Source of the DNA: Zeugodacus cucurbitae
Taxonomy: Eukaryota > Arthropoda > Insecta > Diptera > Tephritidae
Direction of reading: 5' to 3'
DNA: 64,000 nt
Assembly: GCF_028554725.1 (NCBI RefSeq)
Contig: NC_071670.1
Coordinates: forward strand, 38,372,001 to 38,436,000
The position numbers and the translations under genes are program-made. Of the stretch, positions 1 to 12,350 are shown in pieces (position 1 is the first letter of the stretch; every line of letters starts with the position of its first letter). The notes under the pieces are model-generated. The model had not been told where the DNA came from and did not search any database. It worked only from the letters and a program-made list of their open reading frames with translations.

Positions 1-1343
1 ACTTTAGCCACACTCCGCTGCTGTTTATTGAATTCTCTTGTCACCACGCGACTAGAATTGCAAATTAGCCAATAACATTGAATAGAAATGCATTAGCAGT
101 TAAATATACGATACATATATAAATGTTTCATGATACTCGCTGACCAGCTTAAATATGCAAATTGACTTCAAGCACGTACACACCTTTTCTATTATACTAC
201 ACAATGAAATTGGTTTTGGAAATTTAAATACGTGTTGTATTTCATACTCTGTATTAAATATTATATATCTTTAGTAATCCTTTATTAATACAAATGGAAA
301 AGAAAATACCACTAACAATCCATGTATCCATCTGTACTCTAAGGACCTACAAATAGACAAATCCAAGACATTTCCGTAAATTAGTAGCTAAAGACTAGAG
401 ACTGTTCGATTCGGAATTTCTCCTTATCAATTAATAATATCTTTTACACTTTCATCTCAACTAGATTATATCAGTACATTTGAGTCACACCAACTGCTTG
501 TTTGATTCACCACTCTCCAAATTCATCGAAGACACTTCATATTGAGCTGTGATATTTTTGCAAAAAAATTATATTTGATAGTCATGTCACTGACTCATCA
601 AACTTCCCCAACATAATCATAAGGCAAAGCGTGTTCATTACGGCATTATGCTAATTAACTGCAAGCAGACACGAGCAACCATGAAAACAAAAATAATTGA
701 CAGCGACACTGTTATCTATAAATATGTATGTAGTACGTGCTAAACGAAAATAACCGCCAACAGCTATTTCTTAATATAGCGGAAAATTACAAATTTATAT
801 TTTGTGCGATTGCGCGGAAAATTAAGGAAACAACAACAAATCAAAGGCAAGACTTTTGCAGTTACAAAATATGTAGAACATCATATGGAAGATGGCGTGA
901 GATTTTTCCTCCTTTTATTATCCGCTTATGTTTTTCGTAACCTTGAAGTCAAAGTTATAAATAAATATGAAAATTTAGCGCAGCAGGTAAAAGATTTGAA
1001 TATAACGTTTTACTTGTCAACATCATATCATGAACCGGAGATAACGTTTGTCGCTTCCCTCTGTGCAAATATTTTTTGGAAAGTTATGTGAAAACAGAAG
1101 ACACGTGGATCTACATATTAGACATTTGTTCTGGGAAATTTCATAAAATCAATCAGCATGTTGTTGTCATTATAGAAACGGGTATGTAAGGATGCCCGAA
1201 ACTATCTGAAGAAAGAAGAAAACTTGAATGTAATGATTAATTATAATTTTAGTACGGCGGCGACCCAGAAGTATGATCTCAAGTTTCATCAAGCAATATC
1301 AATTTCGATTATCGAAATTACAATCATCGACTTCTTATTCTTT
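1..1343. other. Noncoding stretch, no gene recognised
   Basis: AT-rich DNA with only short open frames. These lack recognisable domains and are not bounded by convincing splice sites. I see nothing assignable here before the retrotransposon fragment that begins near 1344. Confidence 0.6.
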
Positions 1344-1462
1344 ATTGGCGTAGATATCACTTACGCGGTTATGACCGAGTCAACAACAGAACGCGATTCA
1401 TCCCTCCTTTTTACTGCCAATTGGAAATCCCAAGTGCAGCCAGGTTCTTCTCCTTTTGAGGA
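1344..1462 (-). mobile_element. RTE-like non-LTR retrotransposon 3' end fragment (copy 1)
   Basis: Read on the minus strand, this matches the extreme 3' end of the family also seen at 5548, 18772, 25311 and 36528. The plus-strand terminus TTGGCGTAGA, the ACGCGGTTAT block and the CCAATTGGAAATCCCAAG block are shared. Only about 120 bp remain, so the copy is severely 5'-truncated and noncoding. I found no convincing target-site duplication. Confidence 0.7.
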
Positions 1463-1474
1463 TAGAGTCATGTG

Positions 1475-1790
1475 TAAAAGTTCACGCAAGTGAGGAAAGT
1501 TTTTGATTGTCATTCACTTGAGAGTGGCCAGGCATGATTATTTTACATGTAGCTCAAGCAGCTCAAAACTTCCGGTGTTAGACCAAGTATCCTCTAGGTA
1601 GCCAACATACATCATTTTGAAGGCGAGCTTAAGTGAGAAATCGAAGCCCGCTTATGCGGCTGTGCGTAGGGTTTGGAACCAACCACATAAAATAGCCCGC
1701 CCCAATGAAAATAAAGCAACAGCATCGGATGAGAGACCCCAATTCTGTTGGCGACCATGATAACACTCGATTCGAATGCACATAACTAAC
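1475..1790. repeat. Dispersed repeat, copy A (partner near 37505-37760)
   Basis: About 300 bp here align with positions 37505-37760. Shared blocks include GTTCACGCAAGTGAGGAAAG, ACTTGAGAGTGGCC, GCTCAAGCAGCTC, AAGTGAGAAA-CGAAGCCCG and GGATGAGAGA. Both copies lie beside an RTE-like fragment, so this may be another segment of an RTE-type element or a separate family. I recognise no protein in it. Confidence 0.6.
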
Positions 1791-4700
1791 GTGAGATACT
1801 TGAAGAAAACTTATTAGTAACCTTCATAAAATCTTCTGTCAGGCTCTTCATCTGAGTGACTTCGCGAAGACGCAATAGCCACCTACCGTAATCACCAAGT
1901 CATCACAACGTATGATAGAGTTGTCAATGGCGAGGTCAGTCATCGTCATGGGAATTTACAATTTGAAGTTTTCATATATTTCAATGCTTTACATATACTC
2001 CAAAGCTGAATACAACTCATAGTAGGAAAACCTCTCTGAGCAATTACTGACCGTAGATTATTCTACCGAACACAAAAAGATCATAAGAATATGTAACCCA
2101 GGAACTAGACCAATCCGTTTGCCTAATAACACTTCGTACGTCTTCGGAATGTTAAATACGCCAGTGCGTCCCCATATAAGGTAATATATTAAACCTAATG
2201 GCAAACGATATTGTCTGCCCTAAACCCAATCAGTCTGCTAACAGAGATACATACACTTTCCTATCAAATAATTTCTAGGGGATAAGTTTACAAATTTTTA
2301 AGTCAAGATAGAAGGGTCCGTAAACCTTTAATCAGAAATTTGCAAAAAATAGGTAAGAAAAACATAACGTCGATCTTTAGAATGTTATTTTTTCCCATAC
2401 ACCTTAAATTCCGAAGACTTCGCAATAAAAAAAGAATACTGAATGGCCTGAGAGTAAGACATTTGAAAAAGCTACTACTCATCGAATTGCCCTCGTAATA
2501 GTAAAATTGTGTAACATTAAACTGCACAAGACACTATAACCTCCGACAATGTAGCTACTTAACGACGGCAGTAGTTACGGCAGAAGAAAAACTCTGAAAC
2601 TTTATGAGTAATACATAATATAAATTCTGAAATATATTTACCATAATACAAATATGAATGTCACGCATAATTCCAACTACATTGTATTATCTTTTAATTA
2701 AGGTTAAGCCAGCCGGAGTTTTTCTGTTTAAAGCGTAAGGACGAAGGAATGACAATAAACAGCTGCAGCAGAGTTTCCTACTAAACTTCAGCGCTAAGCA
2801 AAAGCAAAAAAGCCTACCTACACTCTCGCTTATTAGCTACGTACATGCAAACAGTTCACTTCATTGGCCTTAACAGCAATGAACTTTGACACTAAAACAA
2901 CACTGTTGATGCTAATGCGAACGGACAGCAGCTGTTGGCAACATTTAATGTAAGCAGCAACTTTTTTTTCATTCTCCTTTGTTTTGTTACTCGCTGCTTT
3001 CTAGCACATTGTCCTTTGCCGTCTTATGGTTTGATTATTAATTTTTGCTGTGGTCTCCGAAACTACGCCATTGACTTTGTTGCACGAGCATTGTTATTAT
3101 GTAAATGTTAATTAATTGCATTAAGTCTTATAGAATATTAATTAATACGCTTTTGTTGACGCACAAAAACGAATGGAGACCAAAAGTTAAACAAATACAA
3201 ATGAGATAAACCATGGAAAATAGATCAGATTAGAAGCGCAAATGATAATGGTGAATTGTTAGTCGAGTGGGCGGTCGAATAATTATAAAAGAGGAAATTT
3301 ATGAGTCCGAGGTGGGCGAAGAAATGAGTTGTATTGTTATTTGTGGGTATAAAACTTGACAATGCAGTAAAGAAAACTTAGAACCTTCCTGTATCTTCCT
3401 CAAGTACCCCTTATTTAGGTTTCAGCACATAGTACGGTCTCTAAAAACTATAGCACAAAGGAGCGGTGAGAAAAAATCGGGGTCTCTACTGATTAGCAAT
3501 AATAGTATTTTACTAGAATTAATGCAATCGAAAATATATTTTTAAGATTGCAAAATTCTTCTGTCCAAAGCTCGATCAGTGGCGATCTTGGGTCTTCTTG
3601 AATTAATTAAAGCATTGGCAGCTCATAAGGTGCCGGGGCCTAACTAAACTTAATATATTCACGTAAGATTTGAATAGGTTTTATAAAACTTATTACTTCT
3701 TACTCTTTTTTCGAGTCTTTAGTATTAGTATTGAATGTTAAATGGAACTAGCAAAATAACCCTCCACCTTTATCACCAAAGGATTAATATAATCTGGATG
3801 TAACACCACTGGATAACCAATCTAAAATCTCTTAAACCGTAATCGCAGAACTTCAACGCCCTAAAGAGGTTTTACTAATATGTATACATTACAATATAAG
3901 TAACTGTGGTAAAAATTATAGTTTGGTAAAAATAATGGCAATCCCATCAACAACAACTAGTTTTCGCTTTCATCTAACGAGAGATCACGAAAGCGAAATA
4001 TTTCGACGGGGATCAAGATATTGATTTTCAAAGCAGCATTACATAACTCAGATCAGATATATATATTTAACAATATTTCAAACTTAGCGCACCTTAAAAA
4101 TGTATTTGTTTTATTTTGAGTCAAGTTATTTTTTTAACCACTTCGGCTTTAACAACTATCAATCACTACGTAAAGTACAAATAGAAACTTTGGCTTGCAA
4201 ATTAAAATAACTGCATAACTTTTCAACGATTTGGCATGAAACCCTATGCACCCTCGCATAACCACCTGCAGTGTTATATATAGGTCTCTGAATGTGCCCT
4301 CGCACAGTTATCCCTTTCTACACATGCACAGTTACTTCGTAGGATTGATATATTCTGACTTTAGTTGACAGTCAATGTGTCTATGCTTTACATCTATTTT
4401 TATGGTATATACTTATACGTGGTTAGAGACACTCGCGTGCACATGCAAGTCTACTTGGCATCATTCCCATCCAATTACCCATTCACACCCAATATTTTTT
4501 TTTGTCTCTGACCTGTCACTATTGAAGTAACGATCAATATATGCTACTTCCGCATTCAAAGTTCTATAGAGCAGCTAAACTTTACTGCCACTTTTTAAGG
4601 CGTGCGCTCTTCCTTCAGCCATACCAACCGTACGCTGCTGCTGCTCAAGCCCTGTGCATACAAATTGAATTGTAATACTCTCATAAAGCCCTCAATGCTT

Positions 4701-5318
4701 TTTGTGATCCACTTCGGCAACAACGTTGAAGAAAAGGAAGAAGATGAGAAGCAACAGCAGTAAAAGAAGAACAGATGTAGACGAAGTAGGAGCATAAGAA
4801 GTAGAAGAGGAAGAAGAAGCAGTGGATGAAGAAGATATAGCAGCCGATTTAGTTGCCGCATGCATTAGCTGATAGCGAAACTTTCAGTTTAAACAAATTC
4901 GTTGAGAATTTACAAGTGCGCAGCACAAAATCAAAATTTTGGACTGCAGGAAGTATTCCTAGTTTACTGGCAGTCGGCAGCTCAAAGTTTCCCCAAGAAT
5001 TGCTGCAGAGTAATATATGAATGTAGTATAGTGCGGGAGCATAGTTTGGCAAGTTTGTTTGATTAGCAATTTTTATTTTACTTCTTAGACGAACTAGTTT
5101 TAGTTAATTTGATTTTTTCTAATTCGAAAATATTTTCTGAAGCACTTGAGTTTCAAAAGTATTGCAAATACTCGAATATAGTAAATAGCAGGTGCTTATA
5201 GTATAGTAGAGTGGGAGATAATTAAATGTAATTCATATTTAATTGTAGCGGAAGCTCGGTTCTCTCTTTTCTTTAACTTGTTTACGAGTATATTGATTTG
5301 ATTCAATGCAATTCTTTA
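1791..5318. other. Long noncoding interval
   Basis: No supported gene. The interval is AT-rich with many stops in all frames. It includes a strongly purine-biased tract near 4727-4850, listed separately. The open frames inside that tract reflect its low-complexity composition. Confidence 0.5.
4727..4850. repeat. Purine-rich (GAA/GAG/AGA) low-complexity tract
   Basis: About 120 bp on the plus strand are dominated by A and G, with repeated GAAGAA, AGAAG and GAGGAAGAAG words. The minus-strand reading gives Leu/Ser-rich peptide, an artefact of composition. Such tracts can adopt non-B DNA forms, but nothing here shows that this one does. Confidence 0.7.
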
Positions 5319-6607
5319 TTCCTCTGAAAGTACATTTGATGTCATTATGTATGGAACTCGATTTTGTTTACATGACCAATACGGACTTGCTTGAGGAAGT
5401 CCCGATGCTGAACCCAATTCTCGAGGGTTTTCAAGCATAAATCGCCCGACACTGCTTCATTTTCACATTCGATATTAGTACGAAGTTCATCAATCATCGC
5501 TGACTTCTTGCCAAAGACCATAGACATGATGTAGCTCCACAGGAAATGTATGTGATTGGCGTGGAAACCGTTTAGCCGGTTATAACCGAATCGATAATAG
5601 CGCGTCGCTCCTATCTTTCCCTCGCTGTTCGGCGCCAGTTGGAGATCCCAAATGTAACCAGGGCGCTCTCCACCTGGTCCCTCCAACGGAGTGGAGGCCT
5701 TCCCCTTCCTCGACTTCCTCCGGCAGAGACTGCATTGAACACTTTCAGGGCCGGAGTGTTTTCGTCCATTCGGACAACATGACCTAGCCAGTGTAGCCGC
5801 TGTCTTTTAATTCGCTGAATTATGTCAATGTCGTCGTATAACTCGTACAGCTCATCATTCCATCGTCTGCGGTATTCGCCGTTGCCAATTTTCTTAGGAC
5901 CATAAATCTTGCGCAAAATTTTCCTCTCGAAAGCTCCTAGTGTCGTGTCATATGATGTTGACATCGTCCACGCTTCTGCACCATAAATCAGGACGGCAAT
6001 GATAAGCGACTTTTAGAGTTTGATTTTGGTTCGTCGAGAGAGGACTTTACTTTTCAATTGCCTACTCAGTCCAAAGTAGCACCTGTTGGCAAGAGTGATT
6101 CTGCGCTGGATTTAGAAGCTGACATTGTTGGTATTGTTGATGCTGGTTCCCAGGTATACGAAATAAATCGACTTCGAAGTTATGACTGTCAACAGTGACG
6201 TGGAAGCCAAGACGCGAATGCGCTGACTGTTTGTTTGATGACAGGCGATATTTTGTATTGTCCTCATTCAGTACCAGACCCATTAACGTCGCGGTTGTCG
6301 CTTCCGATGAAATAGTCCACAGGAAATAGTCTAAGTAAATAAAATAGTCTGGCGACTTATGGAGTAAGTGCGGATTGCTACCTGACCACTAACACATATT
6401 TTGCTTATTGGCGAAGCCATCCAGCCTGAAATGAGCATCATCATAAATTGGACGTAGCGCTCTTACAGTGGAGGCCACTGACTCCGAATTTCGGTAGTAG
6501 AAGAAATATCTTAAATGGCATACCATACTGAAGAACGGGAAAAAATACATACTACGGCGTCGTTTGCTATCGGTAAACTTTTGTAGCGTCACTTTTGAAA
6601 AACCCTT
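5319..6607 (-). mobile_element. Mariner-like DNA transposon relic (copy 1), interrupted by an RTE insertion
   Basis: The minus strand encodes broken transposase pieces matching the copy at 34184-35030. At the low-coordinate end (about 5345-5530) is a C-terminal segment with DELRTNIE and an ending close to IEFHT. Above 6390 there is a DDAHFRLDGFANKQN piece around the first catalytic Asp, then RNSES and RALRPIY pieces. The right terminus ends in TGAAAAACCCTTTA near 6607, like the other copy's inverted repeat. A stretch between the central pieces is deleted and the frame is broken, so it is dead. An RTE fragment sits inside it at 5548-6315. Confidence 0.75.
5548..6315 (-). mobile_element. RTE-like retrotransposon 3' fragment (copy 2), nested in mariner, 12-bp TSD
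   Basis: A 768-bp insertion is flanked by an exact 12-bp direct repeat, TCCACAGGAAAT, at 5536-5547 and 6316-6327. The uninterrupted mariner copy near 34405 has a single, nearly identical site. The minus strand encodes the C-terminal region of a reverse-transcriptase polyprotein, with FERKILRKIYGP, LHWLGHVVRMDENTPA and GRGRPPLRW. The insertion lacks the endonuclease and the RT core, so it is 5'-truncated, as expected from aborted target-primed reverse transcription. Its 3' tail reads CACATAC. Confidence 0.85.
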
Positions 6608-7055
6608 TAGAATCGTGGATCTGTCCTTAGAAACAAAGCTGCGAGCTAGGTTAGCAATATTTACATAACAATATATCTGAAGTATAGTTGGTAGAAAAAA
6701 GTGACAAAGAGGTAAAGAAGTATGAGAACAGTTAATGGTAAGGAACACACAGAGCGAATTCACGTGTTAAAACCATTCAAGATGAACTTCTCAAATAATG
6801 ATATCGGCAAATATCAAAAACTTTGAGTTATTACTCTAGAAACTTGTTCATCAGTGACGGCCAAATGGTACTTGAAAATTACGTACGGTTTTTGCGACCT
6901 GGAAATAATTTGTTTGGTTCAATACGGAGAAAAAAAGTCGATATTCTCGTATAGTGTTATTACAATTGCTATCAAATTAATATTTATTTTAATTTAAGTA
7001 CTACAAGCGTGCTCTAAATATTATTATTATTTTTTTTTTTACTCTGTAAACAAAT
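6608..7055. other. Noncoding spacer between mariner relic and odorant receptor
   Basis: AT-rich, with no recognised element. It lies immediately downstream of the odorant receptor stop codon on the minus strand, so its upper part should contain that gene's 3' UTR. Confidence 0.5.
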
Positions 7056-8353
7056 CTACCCCTTTAGATTTTCACCAAGACCCATCTCTTGAATAAAAGT
7101 GAAGAGTGTAAATGAAAATTTAGCGATCTGCAAAGTAGGAAGTATAATTTCACAATCGTCTACACTCCAAAAGCAATAAACTCACCGATAAGTTGGTGGC
7201 TAAATTAATGGGCACCAATTTCAAAGCGAAAAATGGTATAGAATCCTGTGAGCGATGTAAAAAATAGATTAGCAAATTATTGAAACGTTTATTCTGCACA
7301 ATCCAATTGCAATGGAAAATAGCAATGCGTAACTCATCACAATCGGCTAGCAAATAAGAGGCGTGGTAGCATGTCGGTGAGGTCTGCAGCAGCACGCAGA
7401 AGAAGTAGGTTGACGAAGCGATTTTCGTCGTGAGATCAGCGAATATGAAAATGTTAATCATGGTGACGCCAAGTATAAGCGCGGCGACGAGAAATTGTGT
7501 GAATACCGTTATAGATACAACGCTCTCGACAATGCTGACAATTCTATTAGGAGTAGAAAATTTTAGAAATCCCAAAGTTTTGTACTGCAGACACTTACTT
7601 CAATATTTTCTGATGTATTACAATGCACTCTAAGAGCTCCTGGTAATTCTCATCCACACTCTTTTGCTCATCATAACCCAACTTTTCCACACGACTCGCC
7701 AGAAGTTGTACTTGCGTGCGTATTATATAAATATAAACAGCCGGATATGAGTCGTTCAACACTTGATGATATAATAAAAAGAAGAGCACAGCTGAATCGA
7801 AGCTAACCTGCAGCCAGTACTCCCAAGTGGATCTGTGCCAATCGACATTGGGTATCCAGAGCGAAAGCGGTGCATGACCACCCACCAAAGCGGAGACCAC
7901 CGTCAATGTTTCGTAAAGAAAATACGAAACAGCAAAACCGAAAACCAACCGATTACCGGTCACAGCACACTGCTTGATCTTAGCCTTATCCTCTGCTGTT
8001 GTATAACGCTCATCCAATTCGGTCACCATTGGTTCGATGCCACGCAAACGCTTATGTGCCATTGCCAGTGTGATGCACTTAAGTGGCACAGCCATGACAT
8101 TTAGTGAAGCCTGCACACAAGTTAGAATCTCCATAACTGAGAGCTTATTGCGATCGCGCAACCAGCCGACATTGAAGATAACCGGCGAGAAGACCACAGC
8201 GAAGAATGTTATGATGGCTGAGTACATGAAATATGGCACACGATATGTCGCCGGTGGATTAAAGCCAATATATCTGAAACTATTGAACAGATAAATGACG
8301 GCATCACGTGAGGCAAATACCGTACGACCGCGTCCTTTTATCAAATCGAACAT
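7056..8353 (-). CDS. Odorant receptor (insect 7tm_6 family), 3 exons
   Basis: Coding exons are 8353-7599, 7543-7186 and 7127-7056. The introns are 55 and 58 bp with consensus GTAAGT and GTGAGT donors, and the joined frame gives 394 aa, normal for insect odorant receptors. Such proteins are seven-pass membrane receptors with an intracellular N terminus that form odour-gated cation channels with Orco in sensory neuron dendrites. Support includes a hydrophobic segment at about residues 39-61, further segments near 134-156, 180-200, 258-287 and 293-317, and the family's typical C-terminal tract PINLATNLSIAKFSF before the stop. I chose the start MFDLIKGRG because receptors of this type usually begin about 30 residues before the first helix. 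In-frame upstream Mets at 8398 and 8563 would add 15 or 70 residues. It resembles the Or7a/Or59b-type group by eye, but I cannot assign an orthologue. No other receptor lies in the window. Confidence 0.88.
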
Positions 8354-11300
8354 TGTGTTCAGTGTGTTTTGGGTGTTTATGAAATCAACTATTGGCATTT
8401 GTTTCGTGATTTGGGGTTTATGTAGCCCATGGCATCTATTCAAATATGCAACTACTTTCGAACTTGAAAGTTGAAGAGAACTTGTAAAAATTTTATAAAT
8501 CGTTATAAATGCATTTGTATGCACCAGTTGGAAAATGTGTTTATTTCTGTTTTCAAGAAACATTCATTCTTATCTGCTACATATATTTTCATTATCCAGG
8601 AGATAGTGGAAAACGGATTATAAATCCATAAAGTAGTGGTGAGCTATGATTTGCAACTTTGTAACGATTTTGCGGAGCTCGAATCTATCTGAATAAAGGT
8701 AATATCGACAGATATCCATATCAATACTATGGCTACTGATTCCCTGACGAAGACTTCGCACTCAATAAGTAGTCTCTAAGGGCATTAGAGTCAGAACCTC
8801 TCTATTTAACTTCTCTTCAAGTCAGTTGCTACTTAAGGAAAGCTAGAGCTGTTGCCGATTTGCATATCTATTGACTGCTTTGAGCGATTGTAGTATTATT
8901 TTTCTCATTAACAAATATTTCTTGCTGGGTTTTAGAATTTATGGAAAGTGCATATTTTATGATTATTGAAAACCTTAAATGATTTGCAAATATTTCCAAA
9001 CACCTGCTGGTGTGACTTTTCAATTTCGATACGCCTATTTAAATGAACTTCAGAATATCGATTCATATATGTACTTAATAAATTTGCTAAATACAATAAG
9101 CATTGGTTCGCAAATATCTTTACTAGAAAGAGCTATATGAAGTGAAGTGAGAGCTTTGTATAAAAAGAATTAACTTTTAAGGTGCTCAAGCTATCCAGCT
9201 ATGCAATTTTTCGTGAAACGAACTCTAGTTCAAACATATCATGATTTAAATATTCGAAAGGTTTTCGATTTATTTATGAAGTTTTTCTGATTTCGTTTCA
9301 ATATCTTATATTCAAACCATCTACTATAGTCTTCGTTATCGATTTCATAGATAATCCATCTCATAATGCACAAAAAAACGATTCTCCAAGACATCTTCGA
9401 TATCCACCCTGATTTATATCTATTTGAAGACTGTCACCACAACTGAATTCTACAAAATATATCAAGCTGCTGCAATAACAACCAAAGTTCAGAAATTTCC
9501 CTTACGGCCCAAAAATTTAACAAACTTCAAAATAAGTAGTTAAAAAGTCAGCAATCCAAAAGTCCCTACTACGCAAAAAGTCTTATTGGCGGTGACTGGG
9601 ATTCCAGTTAACAGTCTAAGTTGAAGTAAAAACAAAAACAAATCAACTTTTGTGCAATGACAACTATAACAGCCAAGTAAATCTTGCATGTGACTACTTT
9701 AACATTGTTCAAGAGTTGAAATCTTAAATAAAATAAACTATTCTGTACCAACTCAACTGACTCAACGCCATAGACAATGTCACACCTACGAGCTCATGCC
9801 TTATAAAAAAAACACTTATCATAAAATTCAGTAGCCTTTCAGAGGCATTCTTAAATTTTTAAGACAGCTCTTTCAAAGAAAAACTTCACTTTTGTACACG
9901 ATGCACGTAAATAAATGGAGTGAGTGCTATGAAACACTCCATCTGAAATTACCTGCCTTACTTTTACTTGCACATGTTTTATTATGAGATCCCTAGCATT
10001 AAACTGAAGCTGAACTTCGCTATAGTTACTGCACCAGTCTACAATACATACACTCCAAACTATATGTATTGTACACCTCTACACTTTTATTGGACTTTTA
10101 GTGCACCGTATTCGAGCTTCAACATTTTCAATTTCGTACAGTGGAATGATTGTGGTCTCTTTGTTTTTGGATAGACAAGAGTTTTTATTGACAGTTGCAT
10201 GTTACAAAGTTCAACGTAGCCACATCGACACATGCAACTGAAAAGTGATAAAAAACTTGTTGCACAGCTGATTAAAAATAAAAATTCGATTTAAGCTTAG
10301 CATGAGTGCATGGGATGATGAGCGGAGAACACGGCAGATATAACTTTGTTTATTGCAAGTTTCAATGATGCCACTGAAAGAAAGTTTCAATTGAATTTGT
10401 ATTGTGTAGGCAGTGAAATTAGAAAAACTCATGATTTCAAAGTACACTTGCCGCAAACCTCAAAATGTAAGTTAACTGTAAATTATTCGCCACTTTTGTT
10501 TATAGTGTTGAGGTGGTTGGAGAATAAAGCAGTGTAATTGAAAAGTCAGAATATCAAAGAAAGATCAAAAACAGGTTTCGCGTATTTGTAATTAGAGTAG
10601 AAGTTGTGCATCTAGCATTACGCGAAAGATTCTTTATGTTTACATTTTAAAGACTTTGTTTCTTTATGGAAAAATATAAAATTGTTTTTATATAACAAAA
10701 CCATTATGATTTAAAATATAATTTCCACCCTTTCACTCAGTTGAACCTTGTGATCAACCATGAACAATAACGCATCGTAAAATTTCACACATCATCCTTT
10801 GCTGGTAAATTTATTATTCTCCCATACACATAATTCTCCTCTACCAAAATACGCAGTATTGTATTAGTAATGGAAAAGTAGTTAGATTTTAATGTGGTTT
10901 AAGTCAAAAGCAATTAGTGCTTCATTTGTGCGGTGACAGTAAATCTGTGCCACAAATATTAACCAAATGAAACTAAATGCATACTATTAGTAAATTATAT
11001 AATGTAAAATTGCTGAACGATTGGATGTGGAAATAGCCAATTCGGCAAATTACATTTAGGCGGAATTATAACTAAAGTAGGACAGTACCAAGTACTCAAA
11101 AAAACTGCTCTATTTCCCAGAGAAAAGTAATTTAAAATAATAAGCAAAATTTAATTCAATCACAACCAAGTAATTTAATTGACATGAGGTGGTTAACTGC
11201 AATTAAATTATTATTTATTTGAGCATTTTATGTTTGTAAATAATTATTAAATTGATATAGATATAGAACTTGAACTTAAATTGATATAGAACTTGACTGA

Positions 11301-11814
11301 TGGAACTAAATATAATTGTAATAAAACGAAATTAATTGAAAGTATTAATTAAATATTAAGATAACACACAAGTTGGTCCATATATTCCACGTGAATAACG
11401 AAAATCATTATATTATACATATACAAATATAAGGTCAAAAATATTCCAATACATTACTTTTTTTGTGGACAAAAAAACATTTGCTAATTCTTACACAGAT
11501 TCATTCAAAATCAAAATGTCATGAAAATTGATTATTTTAAAATTCAGCCTGATCAATATCTATCATACAAATTACAAAAATATACTCAATTTTTTGAATA
11601 TCTTTTTGAAATTTCCGGTATTAGAAAGCTTAACACTTATAATTTTTAAAACTTAAAACTTTAGCATTTGTTCCTTTTCGCGAAAGTAGTCAAAAGTGCA
11701 GTAGTTTGTTATTAAAATGGATTTAAAAAACTAGCAGATGATAGCTGAAAAAATCTACTATAGAAATAAACTAAGTTTCAGTTTTAATGTTTTTTTATTA
11801 TAAAAAAACTGACG
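8354..11814. other. Long noncoding interval upstream of the odorant receptor
   Basis: No gene or known element recognised. The first few hundred bases above 8353 should hold the receptor's promoter and 5' UTR, but I cannot point to a defined TATA or initiator. Short open frames (for example near 9968-10537) have no domain content. Confidence 0.5.
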
Positions 11815-12350
11815 TCACGTACCCTCAATATTAACAAGCTTTCCCTCACATGACCCCTCAAGATGTAAACAAACCCTACTTATATGACCCATGAATCACG
11901 TTACCCCTAAACATGTCAACAAGTACACTCACGTGACATCTAAAAATATATACAAACGTGCCAAAGGTTGTTAAACGGCTATCAAGGTTCTTGAAATCCG
12001 CAAAATGTAAACAAATCCAATCATGTACTTCGTTCAAAATGTAAACAAACCCCTTTCAAAGGTAATTGACCTCAGCCAAAATATAAATAAATCGTGGCCA
12101 AAGATCACTGACCTCGGCCAAAATACAAACAAACCCCTACCAAATGAACTGACCTCAACCAAAATGTATATTAAACCCTGTCAAAGATCATTGACCTCAA
12201 CTAAAACGTAAGCAAATCTTTGTTTACATTATGGTCGTAGTCAGTGATCTTCAGCCAGCGTTTGTTTACATTTTGGCTGAGAACTATGACCTTTGACATG
12301 GGTTGGTTTATATTTTGACCGAGTTCAGTGACCCTTGGCCCTTTTTTATA
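11815..12350. repeat. 42-bp minisatellite that reverses orientation (fold-back arrangement)
   Basis: From about 12002 to 12203 a unit of 41-42 bp recurs head to tail. Each unit starts near AAAATGTAAACAAA and ends near ATTGACCTCGGCC (starts near 12037, 12079, 12121 and 12162). More degenerate units lie upstream to about 11815. After about 12219 the same unit appears reverse-complemented (TTTGTTTACATTTTGGC, then GACCTTTGAC and a repeat near 12300-12345). The two arms could pair as a large imperfect hairpin. The short open frame inside is only the repeat read as protein. Confidence 0.75.

Noticed and set aside
4595..4861. Minus-strand Leu/Ser-rich open frame as a small membrane protein
   Set aside because: It is the reverse reading of a purine-rich low-complexity tract, with no signals of a real gene.
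12023..12211. Repetitive 62-codon frame as a repeat-containing protein
   Set aside because: It is the 42-bp minisatellite translated; unit length and frame agree only because 42 is divisible by 3, and one unit of 41 bp would break it.
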